DNA of 64,000 nucleotides. Origin: Dolomitihabitans soli (GTDB taxonomy: Bacteria > Actinomycetota > Actinomycetes > Streptosporangiales > Streptosporangiaceae). Position 1 is the stretch's first letter. Every line of letters starts with the position of its first letter. The stretch is from assembly GCF_022213955.1 (NCBI RefSeq), contig NZ_JAKNTW010000017.1:1-64000 (forward strand), written 5' to 3'. Below, in pieces: positions 40,184 to 49,686 of the stretch. Position numbers and translations under genes: made by a program. A model generated the notes under the pieces. That model saw nothing but the letters and a program-made list of their open reading frames with translations. It was not told the origin of the DNA and made no database searches.

Positions 40184-41686
40184 ATGCGTGCCGCCTACAC
40201 CTCCGACCAGATCCGGGCCGCCGAGCGGACGCTCATGGCGCTGTTGCCCGAGGGCGCCCTCATGCAACGCGCCGCCGCCGGCCTCGCCGCCGCCTGCGCC
40301 GGAGCCCTCGGCAGGGGCCTGTACGGCGCGCGGGTGGTCATCCTGGCCGGCGGCGGCGACAACGGCGGCGACGCCCTCTACGCCGGAGCCAGGCTGGCCC
40401 GCAGGGGAGCCAGGGTCGAGGCGGTCCTCGCCGGGTCCCGCACCCACCAGGAGGCGCTGGCGGCCCTGCGGCAGGCGGGCGGCCGGGTGGCGGATCTCGC
40501 AAGGGCGCGCGAGGTGGCCGGGCGCGCCGACCTGATCGTGGACGGACTGGTCGGCATCGGCGGCTCGGGCGCGCTGCGCGAGCCGTACGCCGGGCTGGCC
40601 GCGGTCGCCTGCGAAGCGCCGGGCGTGGTGGTCGCGGTGGACGTGCCGAGCGGCGTGGCGGCGGGCAGCGGCCAGGTCGAGGGGAACGCCGTCAGGGCGA
40701 GCCTCACGGTGACCTTCGGCGCGCTCAAGACGGGCCTGCTGGTGGATCCCGGCGCGGAGTACGCCGGGCGGGTCGAGTTGGTCGACATCGGCCTCGGCCC
40801 GTATCTGCCGGACCCGGACGTGACCGCGCTGACCGACGCCGACGTCTCCGGCCTGCTGCCACGGCCGGGGGCCGAGTCCGACAAGTACCGCAGGGGGGTC
40901 GTCGGCATCGCGGCCGGTGGAGCCCGGTTCACCGGCGCGGCCGTGCTCTCGGTGGGCGGCGCGATCCGTTCGGGAGCGGGCATGGTCCGCTACGCCGGGC
41001 AGGAGCAACCGGTGTCGGTCGTCAGGAACCACTGGCCCGAGGCGGTGATCACGACGCTGCGGCCGGGCGAGGGCGTCGGCGGCGTGGGCCGGGTCCAGGC
41101 GTGGGTGCTCGGCCCCGGCCTGGGCACCGATGCCGACGCGCACCAGGTGGCCGCGTCCGTGCTGGCGAGCGACGTCCCCGTGCTGATCGACGCCGACGGG
41201 CTGACCGTGGTCGCCGCCGACAGGTCGCTGCTCCGCCGCAGGGCGCCGGTGCTCGTCACGCCGCACGCGGGCGAGCTGTCCCGGCTGCTCGGGGTGCCCA
41301 GGGAGCACATCGAGGCGGCGCGGCTGGAGCATGTGCGCGCGGCGGCGGCGGAGCTGGGGGTGACCGTCCTGCTCAAGGGCTCGACGACCCTGGTCGCCGA
41401 GCCCCTGACCGGGTCGGGCCCACCGGTGCGGGTCAACACCACCGGCTCGCCCTGGCTGGCGACCGCGGGCACCGGCGACGTGCTGTCCGGGATCGCGGGC
41501 ACGCTGCTGGCCGCCGGTCTGAGCTGTTACGACGCGGCGTCGTGCGCGGCCTATCTGCACGGCGTCGCCGGCGGGATCGCCGCCGGGGGCACGGCGATCG
41601 CGGCGGCGGACGTGGTCACCGCCCTGCCCGCCGCGCTCAGGAAGGTGTCTCATCGGGAAGGCGCGCCTGCCAGACTGGGTGGATGA
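40184..41686 (+). CDS. nnr: Bifunctional NAD(P)H-hydrate epimerase/dehydratase
   Basis: This enzyme repairs hydrated NAD(P)H. It is 500 residues. The N-terminal YjeF epimerase domain (about 1-215) has LMQRAAAGLA, GGGDNGGDALYAGARLARRG and VVAVDVPSGVAAG. The C-terminal ADP-dependent dehydratase domain has KYRRGVVGIAAGGARFTGAA, VLIDADGLTV, VTPHAGELSRLLG and TAGTGDVLSGI. Its TGA overlaps the ATG of alr by four bases. acpS-nnr-alr is conserved in actinobacteria. Confidence 0.96.
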   Translation: MRAAYTSDQIRAAERTLMALLPEGALMQRAAAGLAAACAGALGRGLYGARVVILAGGGDNGGDALYAGARLARRGARVEAVLAGSRTHQEALAALRQAGGRVADLARAREVAGRADLIVDGLVGIGGSGALREPYAGLAAVACEAPGVVVAVDVPSGVAAGSGQVEGNAVRASLTVTFGALKTGLLVDPGAEYAGRVELVDIGLGPYLPDPDVTALTDADVSGLLPRPGAESDKYRRGVVGIAAGGARFTGAAVLSVGGAIRSGAGMVRYAGQEQPVSVVRNHWPEAVITTLRPGEGVGGVGRVQAWVLGPGLGTDADAHQVAASVLASDVPVLIDADGLTVVAADRSLLRRRAPVLVTPHAGELSRLLGVPREHIEAARLEHVRAAAAELGVTVLLKGSTTLVAEPLTGSGPPVRVNTTGSPWLATAGTGDVLSGIAGTLLAAGLSCYDAASCAAYLHGVAGGIAAGGTAIAAADVVTALPAALRKVSHREGAPARLGG

Positions 41687-42801
41687 GTTCCCCGACTGAG
41701 GCGCGAGTCGATCTCGCGGCCATCCGGCACAACGTCGGGCTGTTGCGCGAGCACGCCGGTGGCGCCGAGATGATGGCGGCCGTCAAGGCCGACGCCTACG
41801 GTCACGGCCTGGTCCCGTGCGCGCGCGAGGTCATCGCCGCCGGTGTGGACAGGCTCGGCACCGCCTTCGTCGCCGAGGCCCTGGAGCTGCGGCAGGCCGG
41901 CGTCACCGCGCCGATCCTGTCGTGGATCATCACGCCGGGCGAGCGCCTCGACGACGCGCTGATCGCCGACGTGGAGCTCTCCACCGGCACGGCCTGGCTG
42001 CTCGACGACATCGTCGCGGCCGCGCGGCGCACCGGCCGTACGGCGATGATCCACCTGAAGGCCGACACCGGCATCACGCGCGGTGGGGCCACGGCCGCCG
42101 AGTGGGGCGGCCTCGTCGACCGGGCGATGGCCGCGGCGGCCGAGGGAGCGGTGCGGATCGTCGGGCTCTGGTCGCACCTGGCCTGCGCCGACATGCCCGG
42201 CCATCCGTCGATCGAGGTGCAGATCGCCAGGTTCGACGAGGCGCTCGCGGTGGCGGAGAAGGCCGGCGCGGGCGGTTCCCACGTCATCAGGCACCTGGCC
42301 AACTCGGCGGCCACCATGACGCTGCCGCAGACCCGCTACGACATGGTGCGGCCGGGCATCGCCGTCTACGGGCTGAGCCCGATCCCCGAGCTGGGCGACT
42401 TCGGGCTGCGCCCGGCGATGACGCTGGTGGCGAGGATCGCGGTCGCCAAGCGGGTGCCCGTGGGCACCGGTGTCTCCTACGGACACCATTACGTCACCGA
42501 TCGCGAGACGACGCTTGGCCTGGTGCCGCTCGGGTATGCCGACGGCATTCCGCGGCAGGCGTCCGGCCGCGTCGAGGTGCTGGCCGCCGGGCGCAGGCGC
42601 GGGATCGCCGGGCGGATCTGCATGGACCAGTTCATGATCGATGTCGGCGACGACACACTGGCGGAGGGCGACGAGGTGCTCCTGTTCGGTTCCGGCGCGT
42701 ACGGCGAGCCGACCACGCAGGAATGGGCGGATTCCCTCGGGACGATCACCCATGAGATCGTGACAAGGATCGGGGCGCGTGTCCCGCGCGTTTACCGATG
42801 A
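41683..42801 (+). CDS. alr: Alanine racemase
   Basis: This PLP enzyme makes D-alanine for peptidoglycan. It is 372 residues from ATG 41683. The cofactor lysine is Lys35 in AVKADAYGHG. RPGIAVYGLSP and the active-site tyrosine region GVSYGHHYVT are present, and GRICMDQFMIDVG is conserved. The start overlaps the nnr stop. Confidence 0.97.
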   Translation: MSSPTEARVDLAAIRHNVGLLREHAGGAEMMAAVKADAYGHGLVPCAREVIAAGVDRLGTAFVAEALELRQAGVTAPILSWIITPGERLDDALIADVELSTGTAWLLDDIVAAARRTGRTAMIHLKADTGITRGGATAAEWGGLVDRAMAAAAEGAVRIVGLWSHLACADMPGHPSIEVQIARFDEALAVAEKAGAGGSHVIRHLANSAATMTLPQTRYDMVRPGIAVYGLSPIPELGDFGLRPAMTLVARIAVAKRVPVGTGVSYGHHYVTDRETTLGLVPLGYADGIPRQASGRVEVLAAGRRRGIAGRICMDQFMIDVGDDTLAEGDEVLLFGSGAYGEPTTQEWADSLGTITHEIVTRIGARVPRVYR

Positions 42802-42942
42802 GACGGGGAAGAGGATGACGGTTCGGGTGGATGTGGCGGGGGCGGCGTTCGCGTGTCCGGACGCTCAGGGCAGAATGCCCGAGACTTCGCAGCCCCGGCG
42901 AAACCCGGTGCCGGGCACTCGGTGGTCGCAAGGAGGCCGGGG

Positions 42943-43992
42943 ATGAGCACACGGCGCAGGGTCGGGATCGCCAGCGCGGTCGTCGGCATCGCCTCAGCGA
43001 GCGTGGCCGCCGCCGCGTTCGCCAAGCGGTACGCCGTGGGGCGCATCCGGCTGAGGCCGGACCCCGAGGCGAGCGAGCCCTTCGGGGAACTGCTCGGAGA
43101 GGTGGCCGAGGTCACCACCTCCGACGGAGTGGTGCTGCACGCGGAGATCGACGGCCCGGCGGACGCACCGCTGACCGTGGTCTTCTGCCACGGCTACACC
43201 CTGAGCCTCGACTCGTGGCACTACCAGCGGCGCGACCTGCGCGACTCCTACCGGCTCGTGTTCTGGGACCAGCGCTGCCACGGCCGGTCGCCGAAGACGG
43301 CCGCGGAAGACTGCACCATCGACCGGCTGGGCGACGACCTGGCGGAGCTGCTCGACGCGCTGGCCCCCGGGCCCTGCGTGCTGGTCGGGCACTCCATGGG
43401 CGGCATGACCATCATGGCGCTCGCCGACCGTCACCCCGAGCTGTTCGGCGACCGGGTCCGCGGGGTGGCGCTGATCTCCACCTCGGCGGGCAAACTGGCC
43501 GAGCTTTCCCTGGGCCTGCCCGCGCTGGTGTCGAAGGCCGTGCACAAGCTGGCGCCGGCCACGGTCTCCGCGATCGGCCGCAGCGGCAAGCTGGTCGACA
43601 GGGGCCGCCAGGTCGGCAACGACGTGTCCTTCCTCGCGGTCCGGCTGTTCGGCTTCGGCGACTCCAGGAACGTCAGCCCGACCGTCGTCGACTTCGTGGA
43701 GTCGATGATCCGCTCCACGCCCACCGAGGTGATCGCGGACTTCTACCCCGCGCTCATGTCGCACGACAAGCTGACCGCGCTCAACGTTCTCGACGACGTG
43801 CCGACGGCCATCCTGGTGGGCGAGAAGGACTGGCTGACTCCGCCCGAGCACAGCAGGGCCATCGCGGCGGCGCTGCCGCGTGCCCACTTCACCGAGGTCC
43901 CGGGCACCTCCCACCTCGTCCAGCTCGAACGTCCCGGCGTGGTCAACGACGCGCTGCGCGACCTGTTGAAGCGGGCGGCCCGGGAGGAATGA
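42943..43992 (+). CDS. Alpha/beta hydrolase
   Basis: The product is 349 residues from ATG 42943, chosen because AAGGAGG lies six bases upstream. The first 25 residues contain a hydrophobic, alanine-rich segment (VGIASAVVGIASASVAAAA) that may be a signal anchor. The hydrolase fold shows CHGYTLSLDSWHYQRRDL, the nucleophile elbow GHSMGGMTI and a late His in PGTSHLVQLERP. The substrate is unknown. It overlaps tsaE by four bases and is a usual partner of alr-tsaE in actinobacteria. Confidence 0.9.
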   Translation: MSTRRRVGIASAVVGIASASVAAAAFAKRYAVGRIRLRPDPEASEPFGELLGEVAEVTTSDGVVLHAEIDGPADAPLTVVFCHGYTLSLDSWHYQRRDLRDSYRLVFWDQRCHGRSPKTAAEDCTIDRLGDDLAELLDALAPGPCVLVGHSMGGMTIMALADRHPELFGDRVRGVALISTSAGKLAELSLGLPALVSKAVHKLAPATVSAIGRSGKLVDRGRQVGNDVSFLAVRLFGFGDSRNVSPTVVDFVESMIRSTPTEVIADFYPALMSHDKLTALNVLDDVPTAILVGEKDWLTPPEHSRAIAAALPRAHFTEVPGTSHLVQLERPGVVNDALRDLLKRAAREE

Positions 43993-44447
43993 CCATCGAC
44001 GGCAGGCGGGTCGCCACCGCCGGGGAGATGCGCGAGTTCGGCGCCGAGCTGGCCGGTCGGCTGCGCCCGGGAGACCTGCTGGTCCTCTCCGGGCCGCTCG
44101 GCGCGGGCAAGACCACACTCGTCCAGGGCATCGCGGGCGGGCTCAAGGTACGCGGGCCGATCACCTCGCCGACGTTCGTGATCGCCCGCGTACACCCGTC
44201 CCTGTGCGGCGGCCCCGCGCTCGTCCACGCCGACGCCTACCGCCTCGGCGGCGACCTGGAGGTCGACGACCTCGATCTCGACGCCTCCCTGGAGGAGTCG
44301 GTGACGGTCGTGGAATGGGGGGAGGGCCTGGTCGAAGGGCTCGCCGACGACCGCCTGGAGGTCGCGATCGACCGCGGCGCGGCCGACGAGGAACGCGTCG
44401 TACGGCTGCGCGGCGTGGGAGATCGCTGGGCCGGCGTCTTCGTCTGA
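43989..44447 (+). CDS. tsaE: tRNA t6A biosynthesis ATPase TsaE
   Basis: TsaE is the P-loop ATPase partner of TsaB-TsaD in threonylcarbamoyl-adenosine formation at tRNA position 37. It is 152 residues. Walker A is GPLGAGKTTLVQGIAGGL; ITSPTFVIAR and VVEWGEGL are conserved. The start ATG lies in an ATGA overlap with the hydrolase gene. tsaB, rimI and tsaD lie downstream, separated by a surface protein/sortase gene pair. Confidence 0.95.
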   Translation: MTIDGRRVATAGEMREFGAELAGRLRPGDLLVLSGPLGAGKTTLVQGIAGGLKVRGPITSPTFVIARVHPSLCGGPALVHADAYRLGGDLEVDDLDLDASLEESVTVVEWGEGLVEGLADDRLEVAIDRGAADEERVVRLRGVGDRWAGVFV

Positions 44448-44632
44448 CATATCCGCTTGGCCACGGCTTACTTCTTCGGCCACCATCGGGCACGGAATGC
44501 TGGCACGCTTGACGTCAGTCCCACTTGGTATAGATCATCGAGAATGAAGATCGCTTGGGGCGGGTTGGCCTGATTTTTCTGGGTATTCAGGATGGCAAGC
44601 GGTCCGGGTCGGACGGCGGAGCGGAGCGCGCG

Positions 44633-45262
44633 GTGTCAAGGGTCAGGCATGTCGCGATAGTCGGGGCCATCGCGGTGTTCGGCGCGGTGGGATGCACGGC
44701 GGAAGCGGGCACGGGCGGTTCGGCCCCCACTCCGGCGGCGACTCCCACGGCCTCACCCATGGCGGGCCGTGAGGACATCACGGTACGGCTCAACCCGGAC
44801 CGGGTCATCGAGGGCGAGACGTCCACCGTCTGGATCCTGGCCAACTGCCCGGTGCCCACCGGCGGACCCGAGCACAGCGGCACCGGTAACTCCGACGCGT
44901 TCGTCCGCGCGGTCACCCTGGAGCCCGTGCCCCCGCCGACCTCCAAGGCGAGCCCGACGTCCACCGCCGCGCCCGAGGCCGTGCCGTGGGTGCGCGGCGA
45001 CGCCCGGGTGCCGAGGGGCACCGACAAGGGCACCTACAACGTCGACGTCAAGTGCGAGGGCACCAACGACACCGGCAGGGCCAAGCTCCGGGTGGCCGCC
45101 GAGCCGAGCGTCGTGCCCACCAAGGCGCCACGGGCCGGCGGCGGTGGCACCGCGGCCGCCGCCGAGGACACCGGGGTGCCGATGGGTGTGACCGGGCTGG
45201 CGCTCGTCCTCGCCCTGGCGGGCGGCATCGGTGTGGCCGTGGTTCGCCGCCGCCGTTCCTGA
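44633..45262 (+). CDS. Surface protein, candidate sortase substrate
   Basis: The product is 209 residues from GTG 44633. The N-terminal signal VSRVRHVAIVGAIAVFGAVG ends at a Cys in lipobox-like position. The middle is a beta-rich domain with Thr/Pro linkers. The C terminus has a polar AEDTG (residues 177-181), then a hydrophobic stretch (TGLALVLALAGGIGVAVV) and RRRR, the layout of a cell-wall sorting signal, although AEDTG departs from LPxTG. It is six bases upstream of a sortase gene. An upstream ATG at 44555 is possible but would bury the signal peptide. Confidence 0.7.
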   Translation: MSRVRHVAIVGAIAVFGAVGCTAEAGTGGSAPTPAATPTASPMAGREDITVRLNPDRVIEGETSTVWILANCPVPTGGPEHSGTGNSDAFVRAVTLEPVPPPTSKASPTSTAAPEAVPWVRGDARVPRGTDKGTYNVDVKCEGTNDTGRAKLRVAAEPSVVPTKAPRAGGGGTAAAAEDTGVPMGVTGLALVLALAGGIGVAVVRRRRS

Positions 45263-45268
45263 CCCTCG

Positions 45269-45829
45269 ATGGCAGAGTCCCCCCGTTGGCTCAAGATCGT
45301 CGCGGCCGGCGCGATCACCGGCATGGTCCTGTTCGCGATGCGCGCCGCCGGCGACGGTGACCGCGATGACGACCAGGCCGAGCCGCGCGCCGCCGTGGTG
45401 CCGCGCAACCTCGACATCCCCGCCCTCGACCTTGAGGCGCCGTTGATGAAGCTCGGCATGACCAGCGGGGGAGAGGTCGAGCTGCCGCCGTACGAGAAGC
45501 CCTCGACGGCCGGGTGGTTCAAGCACAGCGCGGTCCCCGGCGACGACGGCGCCTCGGTGATCATCGGGCATGTGGACACCAAGACCGCGCCCGCCGTCTT
45601 CTACAAGCTGAAGCAACTGCGCAAGGGACAGAAGATCCGGGTGGAGCGCAGCGACGGCAAGACCGCGGAGTACAGCGTCGACTCGGTGGAACAGGTGCAC
45701 AAGGACCGCTTCCCCACCCGCCGCGTCTACGTGGAGGACGGGCTCCGGCTGGTGACCTGCGGCGGAACCTTCGACTGGGCGACGCACGAATACCGCGACA
45801 ACATCATCGTCTACGCCTCCCGCACCTGA
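45269..45829 (+). CDS. Class F sortase
   Basis: This transpeptidase is 186 residues. A membrane anchor (KIVAAGAITGMVLFAM) is followed by the sortase fold with catalytic His101 in IIGHVDT, Cys164 in LVTCGG and Arg176 in EYRDNIIVY. The sequence fits class F sortases common in actinobacteria. It lies six bases after the putative substrate gene, so the pair probably works together. The recognised motif is not known. Confidence 0.9.
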   Translation: MAESPRWLKIVAAGAITGMVLFAMRAAGDGDRDDDQAEPRAAVVPRNLDIPALDLEAPLMKLGMTSGGEVELPPYEKPSTAGWFKHSAVPGDDGASVIIGHVDTKTAPAVFYKLKQLRKGQKIRVERSDGKTAEYSVDSVEQVHKDRFPTRRVYVEDGLRLVTCGGTFDWATHEYRDNIIVYASRT

Positions 45830-46160
45830 ACAACCACCCCACATCCCTTCGTACGGCAGCCCAGGCCCCTTGAGGCATTTGTACGGCAGGCCAGGCTGGC
45901 GCTGCTCGCCGTAGGGGGTTTCGGGTGTGGGTTCATGGTGCTGTGGAGTGGGTGGCCGGTCGCCGTGACCACTCGGACCCCGGCCATGGTCTCCGGTTCA
46001 GGCCCAGCCGGCGAAGCGGACCACGTGGGACGGATGCGTCCTCGTCGGGGATGACCAGATCGCCGCCCTTCGGTTTGGTCGGCTGGTCGGCATGTCGCTG
46101 ACGGCGGGGAAGGGCCGGAGGTGGTCATGGGGGCGGGGATACGGACTAGGCTTGAGGTTT
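45830..46160. other. Intergenic region upstream of tsaB
   Basis: This 331-bp stretch has no supported gene. GTACGGCAG followed by CCAGGC (or GCCAGGC) occurs twice near 45852 and 45881. No clear promoter or terminator was recognised. Confidence 0.4.
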
Positions 46161-46802
46161 GTGCTGGTCCTGGCCTTTGATACCGCGACACCCGCCGTCA
46201 CCGCCGCTCTGCACGACGGTGAACGGGTGCTCGCCGAGTCCACCACGGTCGACGCTCGGCGGCACGGAGAGCTGCTCATCCCGGCCGTCGAGATCGTGCT
46301 GCGCGAAGCCGGCGTCGTGTTGCGGGAGGTGACGGCGGTCGTCGCGGGTTCCGGCCCCGGGCCGTACACCGGGCTGCGCGTGGGGCTGATGACCGCGCAG
46401 GCGCTCGCCTCGACGCTGGGGGTGCCCGCGTATGGCATCTGCACGCTCGACGCCGTGGCGTACGCCTCAGGGCTGTCTGAGCCCTTTCTGGCGGTCACGG
46501 ACGCCAGGCGGAAAGAGGTGTTCTGGGCGAGTTACGCCGACGCGCGGACCCGTCTCGGCGATCCTTCCGTCGACCGGCCGCAGGATCTGCCCACGGAACC
46601 GCCGCTCGTCGGCGCAGGCGCGCGGCTGTACGCGCCGGACCGGCTCGCGGAGAACGCCCCCGACTACCCGTTCGCGGGGGCACTGGCAGCGCTCGCGGCC
46701 GAGCGTCTCGCGGCCGGTGACGAGCTCGGCCCGGCCCGGCCCATCTACCTTCGCCGTCCCGACGCCAAGGTCCCCGGAGCCCCGAAGAAGGTGACGGCGT
46801 GA
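46161..46802 (+). CDS. tsaB: tRNA t6A biosynthesis protein TsaB
   Basis: TsaB is 213 residues from GTG 46161 (MLVLAFDTATPAVTAALHDG); the frame is open upstream without family similarity. The conserved GSGPGPYTGLRVGLMTAQAL is present, as is DARRKEVFWA. It heterodimerises with TsaD. It overlaps rimI by four bases in a GTGA junction. Confidence 0.95.
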   Translation: MLVLAFDTATPAVTAALHDGERVLAESTTVDARRHGELLIPAVEIVLREAGVVLREVTAVVAGSGPGPYTGLRVGLMTAQALASTLGVPAYGICTLDAVAYASGLSEPFLAVTDARRKEVFWASYADARTRLGDPSVDRPQDLPTEPPLVGAGARLYAPDRLAENAPDYPFAGALAALAAERLAAGDELGPARPIYLRRPDAKVPGAPKKVTA

Positions 46803-47308
46803 CCGAGGCCGAGGCTTCCCGGAGAAGCGGCGAGGGCGACTCCGCGCGGGCGGCCGTGTTGCGCGGCATGACGGTCGAGGACGTGCCCGCGGTGCTCGTG
46901 GTGGAGCGGGCGACCTTTCCCGCCGACGCGTGGAGCGAGGGGATGCTCCGCGGTGAGCTGGCGGACCAGCCCCGCACCCGGCACTACGTCGTGGCGCTGG
47001 TCGCGGGCGAGATCGTGGGATACGCCGGGCTCGCCGCCGCGGCCGACCAGGCCGACGTCCAGACCATCGCGGTGGTCGCCGAGCACCAGGGCGCGGGCAT
47101 CGGCGGGCTGCTGCTGAACGAACTGCTGGCCGAGGCGTCCCGGCGCGGGGCCGGCTCGGTGTTCCTCGAGGTCCGCGCCGACAACCCGCAGGCGCGTGGC
47201 GTCTACGACCACTTCGGCTTCGAGAAGGTCGGCATCCGGGCGCGTTACTACGAGGACGGCACCGACGCGATCATGATGATGAGGAAGCTCGGTGATTCCA
47301 ATGGCTGA
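46799..47308 (+). CDS. rimI: Ribosomal protein S18 alanine N-acetyltransferase
   Basis: RimI is 169 residues with a GNAT fold. The acetyl-CoA loop [20 protein letters not shown] is clear, as are [20 protein letters not shown] and the C-terminal [15 protein letters not shown]. The first 25 residues are an actinobacterial extension. The start is GTG. It sits between tsaB and tsaD, as in most actinobacteria. Confidence 0.94.
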   Translation: MTEAEASRRSGEGDSARAAVLRGMTVEDVPAVLVVERATFPADAWSEGMLRGELADQPRTRHYVVALVAGEIVGYAGLAAAADQADVQTIAVVAEHQGAGIGGLLLNELLAEASRRGAGSVFLEVRADNPQARGVYDHFGFEKVGIRARYYEDGTDAIMMMRKLGDSNG

Positions 47309-48332
47309 CGAACCGCTGGTGCTCGGGATCGAGACCTCCTGCGACGAGACCGGCGTGGGCATCGTGCGCGGCCACACCCTGCTGGCCGACACCGTCGCCT
47401 CCAGCGTCGAGGAGCACGCCAGGTTCGGCGGGGTCGTGCCGGAGGTGGCGTCCCGCGCCCACCTGGAGGCGATGACGCCGACCGTGGAGCGGGCCCTCGA
47501 ACGCGCGGGCCTGGCCTTCTCCGACCTCGACGCGATCGCCGTCACGGCCGGCCCGGGGCTCGCCGGAGCGCTGCTGGTCGGGGTCGCCGCCGCGAAGGCG
47601 TACTCGCTCGGCCTCGGAGTGCCGCTCTACGGCGTCAACCACCTGGCCGCGCACGTCGCGGTAGACCAACTCGAACACGGCCCGCTGCCCAAGCCGTGCA
47701 TCGCGATGCTGGTCTCGGGCGGCCACTCCTCGCTGCTCCTGGTGCCCGACGTGGCCAAGGAGGTGATCCCGCTGGGCTCGACCGTGGACGACGCGGCGGG
47801 CGAGGCGTTCGACAAGGTGGCCAGGGTGCTCGGCCTGCCTTTCCCCGGCGGGCCGTACATCGATCGCGAGGCCCGGCAGGGCTCGGGTACGGCGGTCGCC
47901 TTCCCCCGGGGCAAGTACGACGACGGGACGCTCGACTTCTCCTTCTCCGGTCTGAAGACGGCCGTCGCCCGCTGGGTGGAGGCCCGTGAGGCGTCCGGGC
48001 AACGGGTGCACGTGCCCGACGTGGCGGCGTCGTTCCAGGAGGCGGTCGTCGACGTGCTGACCCGCAAGGCCGTGGCCGCCTGCCGCCGGCATGGCGTGGA
48101 CGACCTGCTCGTCGGCGGCGGGGTGGCGGCCAACTCGCGCCTGCGCGCCCTGGCCCAGGAGCGTTGCGACGCGGCGGGGATCCGCCTGCGCGTGCCGCGT
48201 CCCGGCCTGTGCACCGACAACGGCGCGATGGTGGCCGCCCTCGGCTCAGACCTCGTGGCGGCCGGGATCGCCCCCTCCCACCTCGACCTCCCCGCCGACT
48301 CCTCGCTCCCGATCACCACGGTCCACGTCTAG
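47301..48332 (+). CDS. tsaD: tRNA threonylcarbamoyladenosine transferase TsaD
   Basis: TsaD transfers the threonylcarbamoyl group onto tRNA A37. It is 343 residues from ATG 47301, overlapping rimI by eight bases; a GTG three codons upstream is the alternative. The ASKHA fold shows [15 protein letters not shown], metal histidines in [20 protein letters not shown] and the glycine-rich [13 protein letters not shown]. It completes the tsaE-tsaB-tsaD set. Confidence 0.96.
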   Translation: MADEPLVLGIETSCDETGVGIVRGHTLLADTVASSVEEHARFGGVVPEVASRAHLEAMTPTVERALERAGLAFSDLDAIAVTAGPGLAGALLVGVAAAKAYSLGLGVPLYGVNHLAAHVAVDQLEHGPLPKPCIAMLVSGGHSSLLLVPDVAKEVIPLGSTVDDAAGEAFDKVARVLGLPFPGGPYIDREARQGSGTAVAFPRGKYDDGTLDFSFSGLKTAVARWVEAREASGQRVHVPDVAASFQEAVVDVLTRKAVAACRRHGVDDLLVGGGVAANSRLRALAQERCDAAGIRLRVPRPGLCTDNGAMVAALGSDLVAAGIAPSHLDLPADSSLPITTVHV

Positions 48333-48367
48333 CCTCCCCGGCGGGTCGTCGCCGGCGTCCCGGCGGG

Positions 48368-49570
48368 TCAGTCCTTGGGGTTGCGGGTGGGGCGCAGCAG
48401 GGTTTCGGCGAGGGCGAGCATGGTCTCCTCCAGGGCGCCGAGGCGACGGGTGAGGCCGTCGGTCTGGGCGCCGAGCAGGTCGCCGATCTTGAGCGTGGCG
48501 GGGAGCTGGCCGACGCGCTGGTTGACGGCCTCGACCCGGTCGTCCATCGACTCCAGCTGCTCGCCGGTGAGCTCGGCCCTGGCGGTGAGGCCCGCCAGCC
48601 GGGTGCCGACCTCACCGAGGTGGTCGTCGAGGAGGTCGAACCTGCCGTCCTGGCGGACGGCGGCCTCCACGATCCGCCCGTCGACGGTGCCCATGCGATC
48701 GTCGAGGAGGTCGAACCGCCCGGCGTGGTCGGCCGCGGTCTCCGCGAGCCGTCCTTCCACGGTCCCGAGCCGTCCCTCCACGGTCCCGATCCGGTTGCCG
48801 AGGGTGGTGACCATGCCGTCGATGTCGGTGAGGTGCTGGGTGGCGCCCTCGATCCCGGCGTGCACGGTGCCGACGCGGCCCTCGATCCGGTCGAGCCTGC
48901 CGCCCGTCCTGGCCTCGGCCGCGTCGATCTTCTCGCCGGTGTCCTCCAGACGCGTGGTGTTCTCCGCCAGCCGGGCCGACAGGTCGGCCACGGAGCCCTC
49001 GATCCGCTCGGTGCGCTGCGTCAGCTCGGCCATGGACTTGTCGAGGCGGGTGAAGCGGCCGGCCGCCACCTCCATGCTGCCCTGGAGCCGGCCGAGGCAC
49101 TGGGTCAGCTCGCCCATCCGCTCGGCGATGCCCTGGGTGCTCTCGACGACCGTCTGCAGGCGGGCGAGGACCGTCTCCACGTTCTCCCCGACGCTGCCGA
49201 CGTCGGCCCACAGGCTGGGCAGCTCGGCGACGGGCTTGACCTGCTGGCCCACCGTGTCCACGTGGTCGCGGACCGCCTCGACGTGCTGGGCCAGCCCCTC
49301 CGCCCACGTGGGCGGGCGGGTGGCGATGCCCTCAAGCTGCTCGGTGACGGCGTCCAGGGTGCCGCTGAGCCCGCCGAGCTCGCGCTCCCGGACCTCGCGA
49401 AGCAACCACTCCATGCCCTCAAGCCGCTGTCGGATCTCGTCGAGGACCGCGCCCTGAGTCCGCTGTTCGTAGACATGGTCCTGCGCCGCGCGCGCGAGAA
49501 GCTCGCGCATGCGGTCGGAGATGGCGGTCTGGCTGCCTGCCTGGAGCAGGGTGTGGTTGGCGTGATCCAC
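48368..49570 (-). CDS. Long coiled-coil protein of unknown function
   Basis: The product is 400 residues from GTG 49570 (MDHANHTLLQAGSQTAISDR), chosen because GAAGGAGC lies seven bases upstream; the frame is open for 52 more codons. Nearly the whole protein is heptad-like helix: many RLxGxVGTV, RFDLLDDRMG and RIEGSVADL units with regular hydrophobics. No signal peptide or membrane segment is seen. It might be a cytosolic scaffold or a rod-like structural protein. It converges with tsaD. Confidence 0.72.
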   Translation of the reverse strand: MDHANHTLLQAGSQTAISDRMRELLARAAQDHVYEQRTQGAVLDEIRQRLEGMEWLLREVRERELGGLSGTLDAVTEQLEGIATRPPTWAEGLAQHVEAVRDHVDTVGQQVKPVAELPSLWADVGSVGENVETVLARLQTVVESTQGIAERMGELTQCLGRLQGSMEVAAGRFTRLDKSMAELTQRTERIEGSVADLSARLAENTTRLEDTGEKIDAAEARTGGRLDRIEGRVGTVHAGIEGATQHLTDIDGMVTTLGNRIGTVEGRLGTVEGRLAETAADHAGRFDLLDDRMGTVDGRIVEAAVRQDGRFDLLDDHLGEVGTRLAGLTARAELTGEQLESMDDRVEAVNQRVGQLPATLKIGDLLGAQTDGLTRRLGALEETMLALAETLLRPTRNPKD

Positions 49571-49686
49571 CGAAAGCTCCTTCACTCGCCGACGGGTCAG
49601 CCGAACAGCGGTGGGATTCCAAGAGAGCATTGAACGACCGGCCAGAACTGTAGTCCTTGGAAGCCCGACGCTGGTAATCGAAAAGA

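Noticed and set aside
48164-49633. 489-codon + strand frame opposite the coiled-coil gene
   Set aside because: The minus strand has a fitting ribosome-binding site and regular heptads; the + strand reading is low-complexity shadow.
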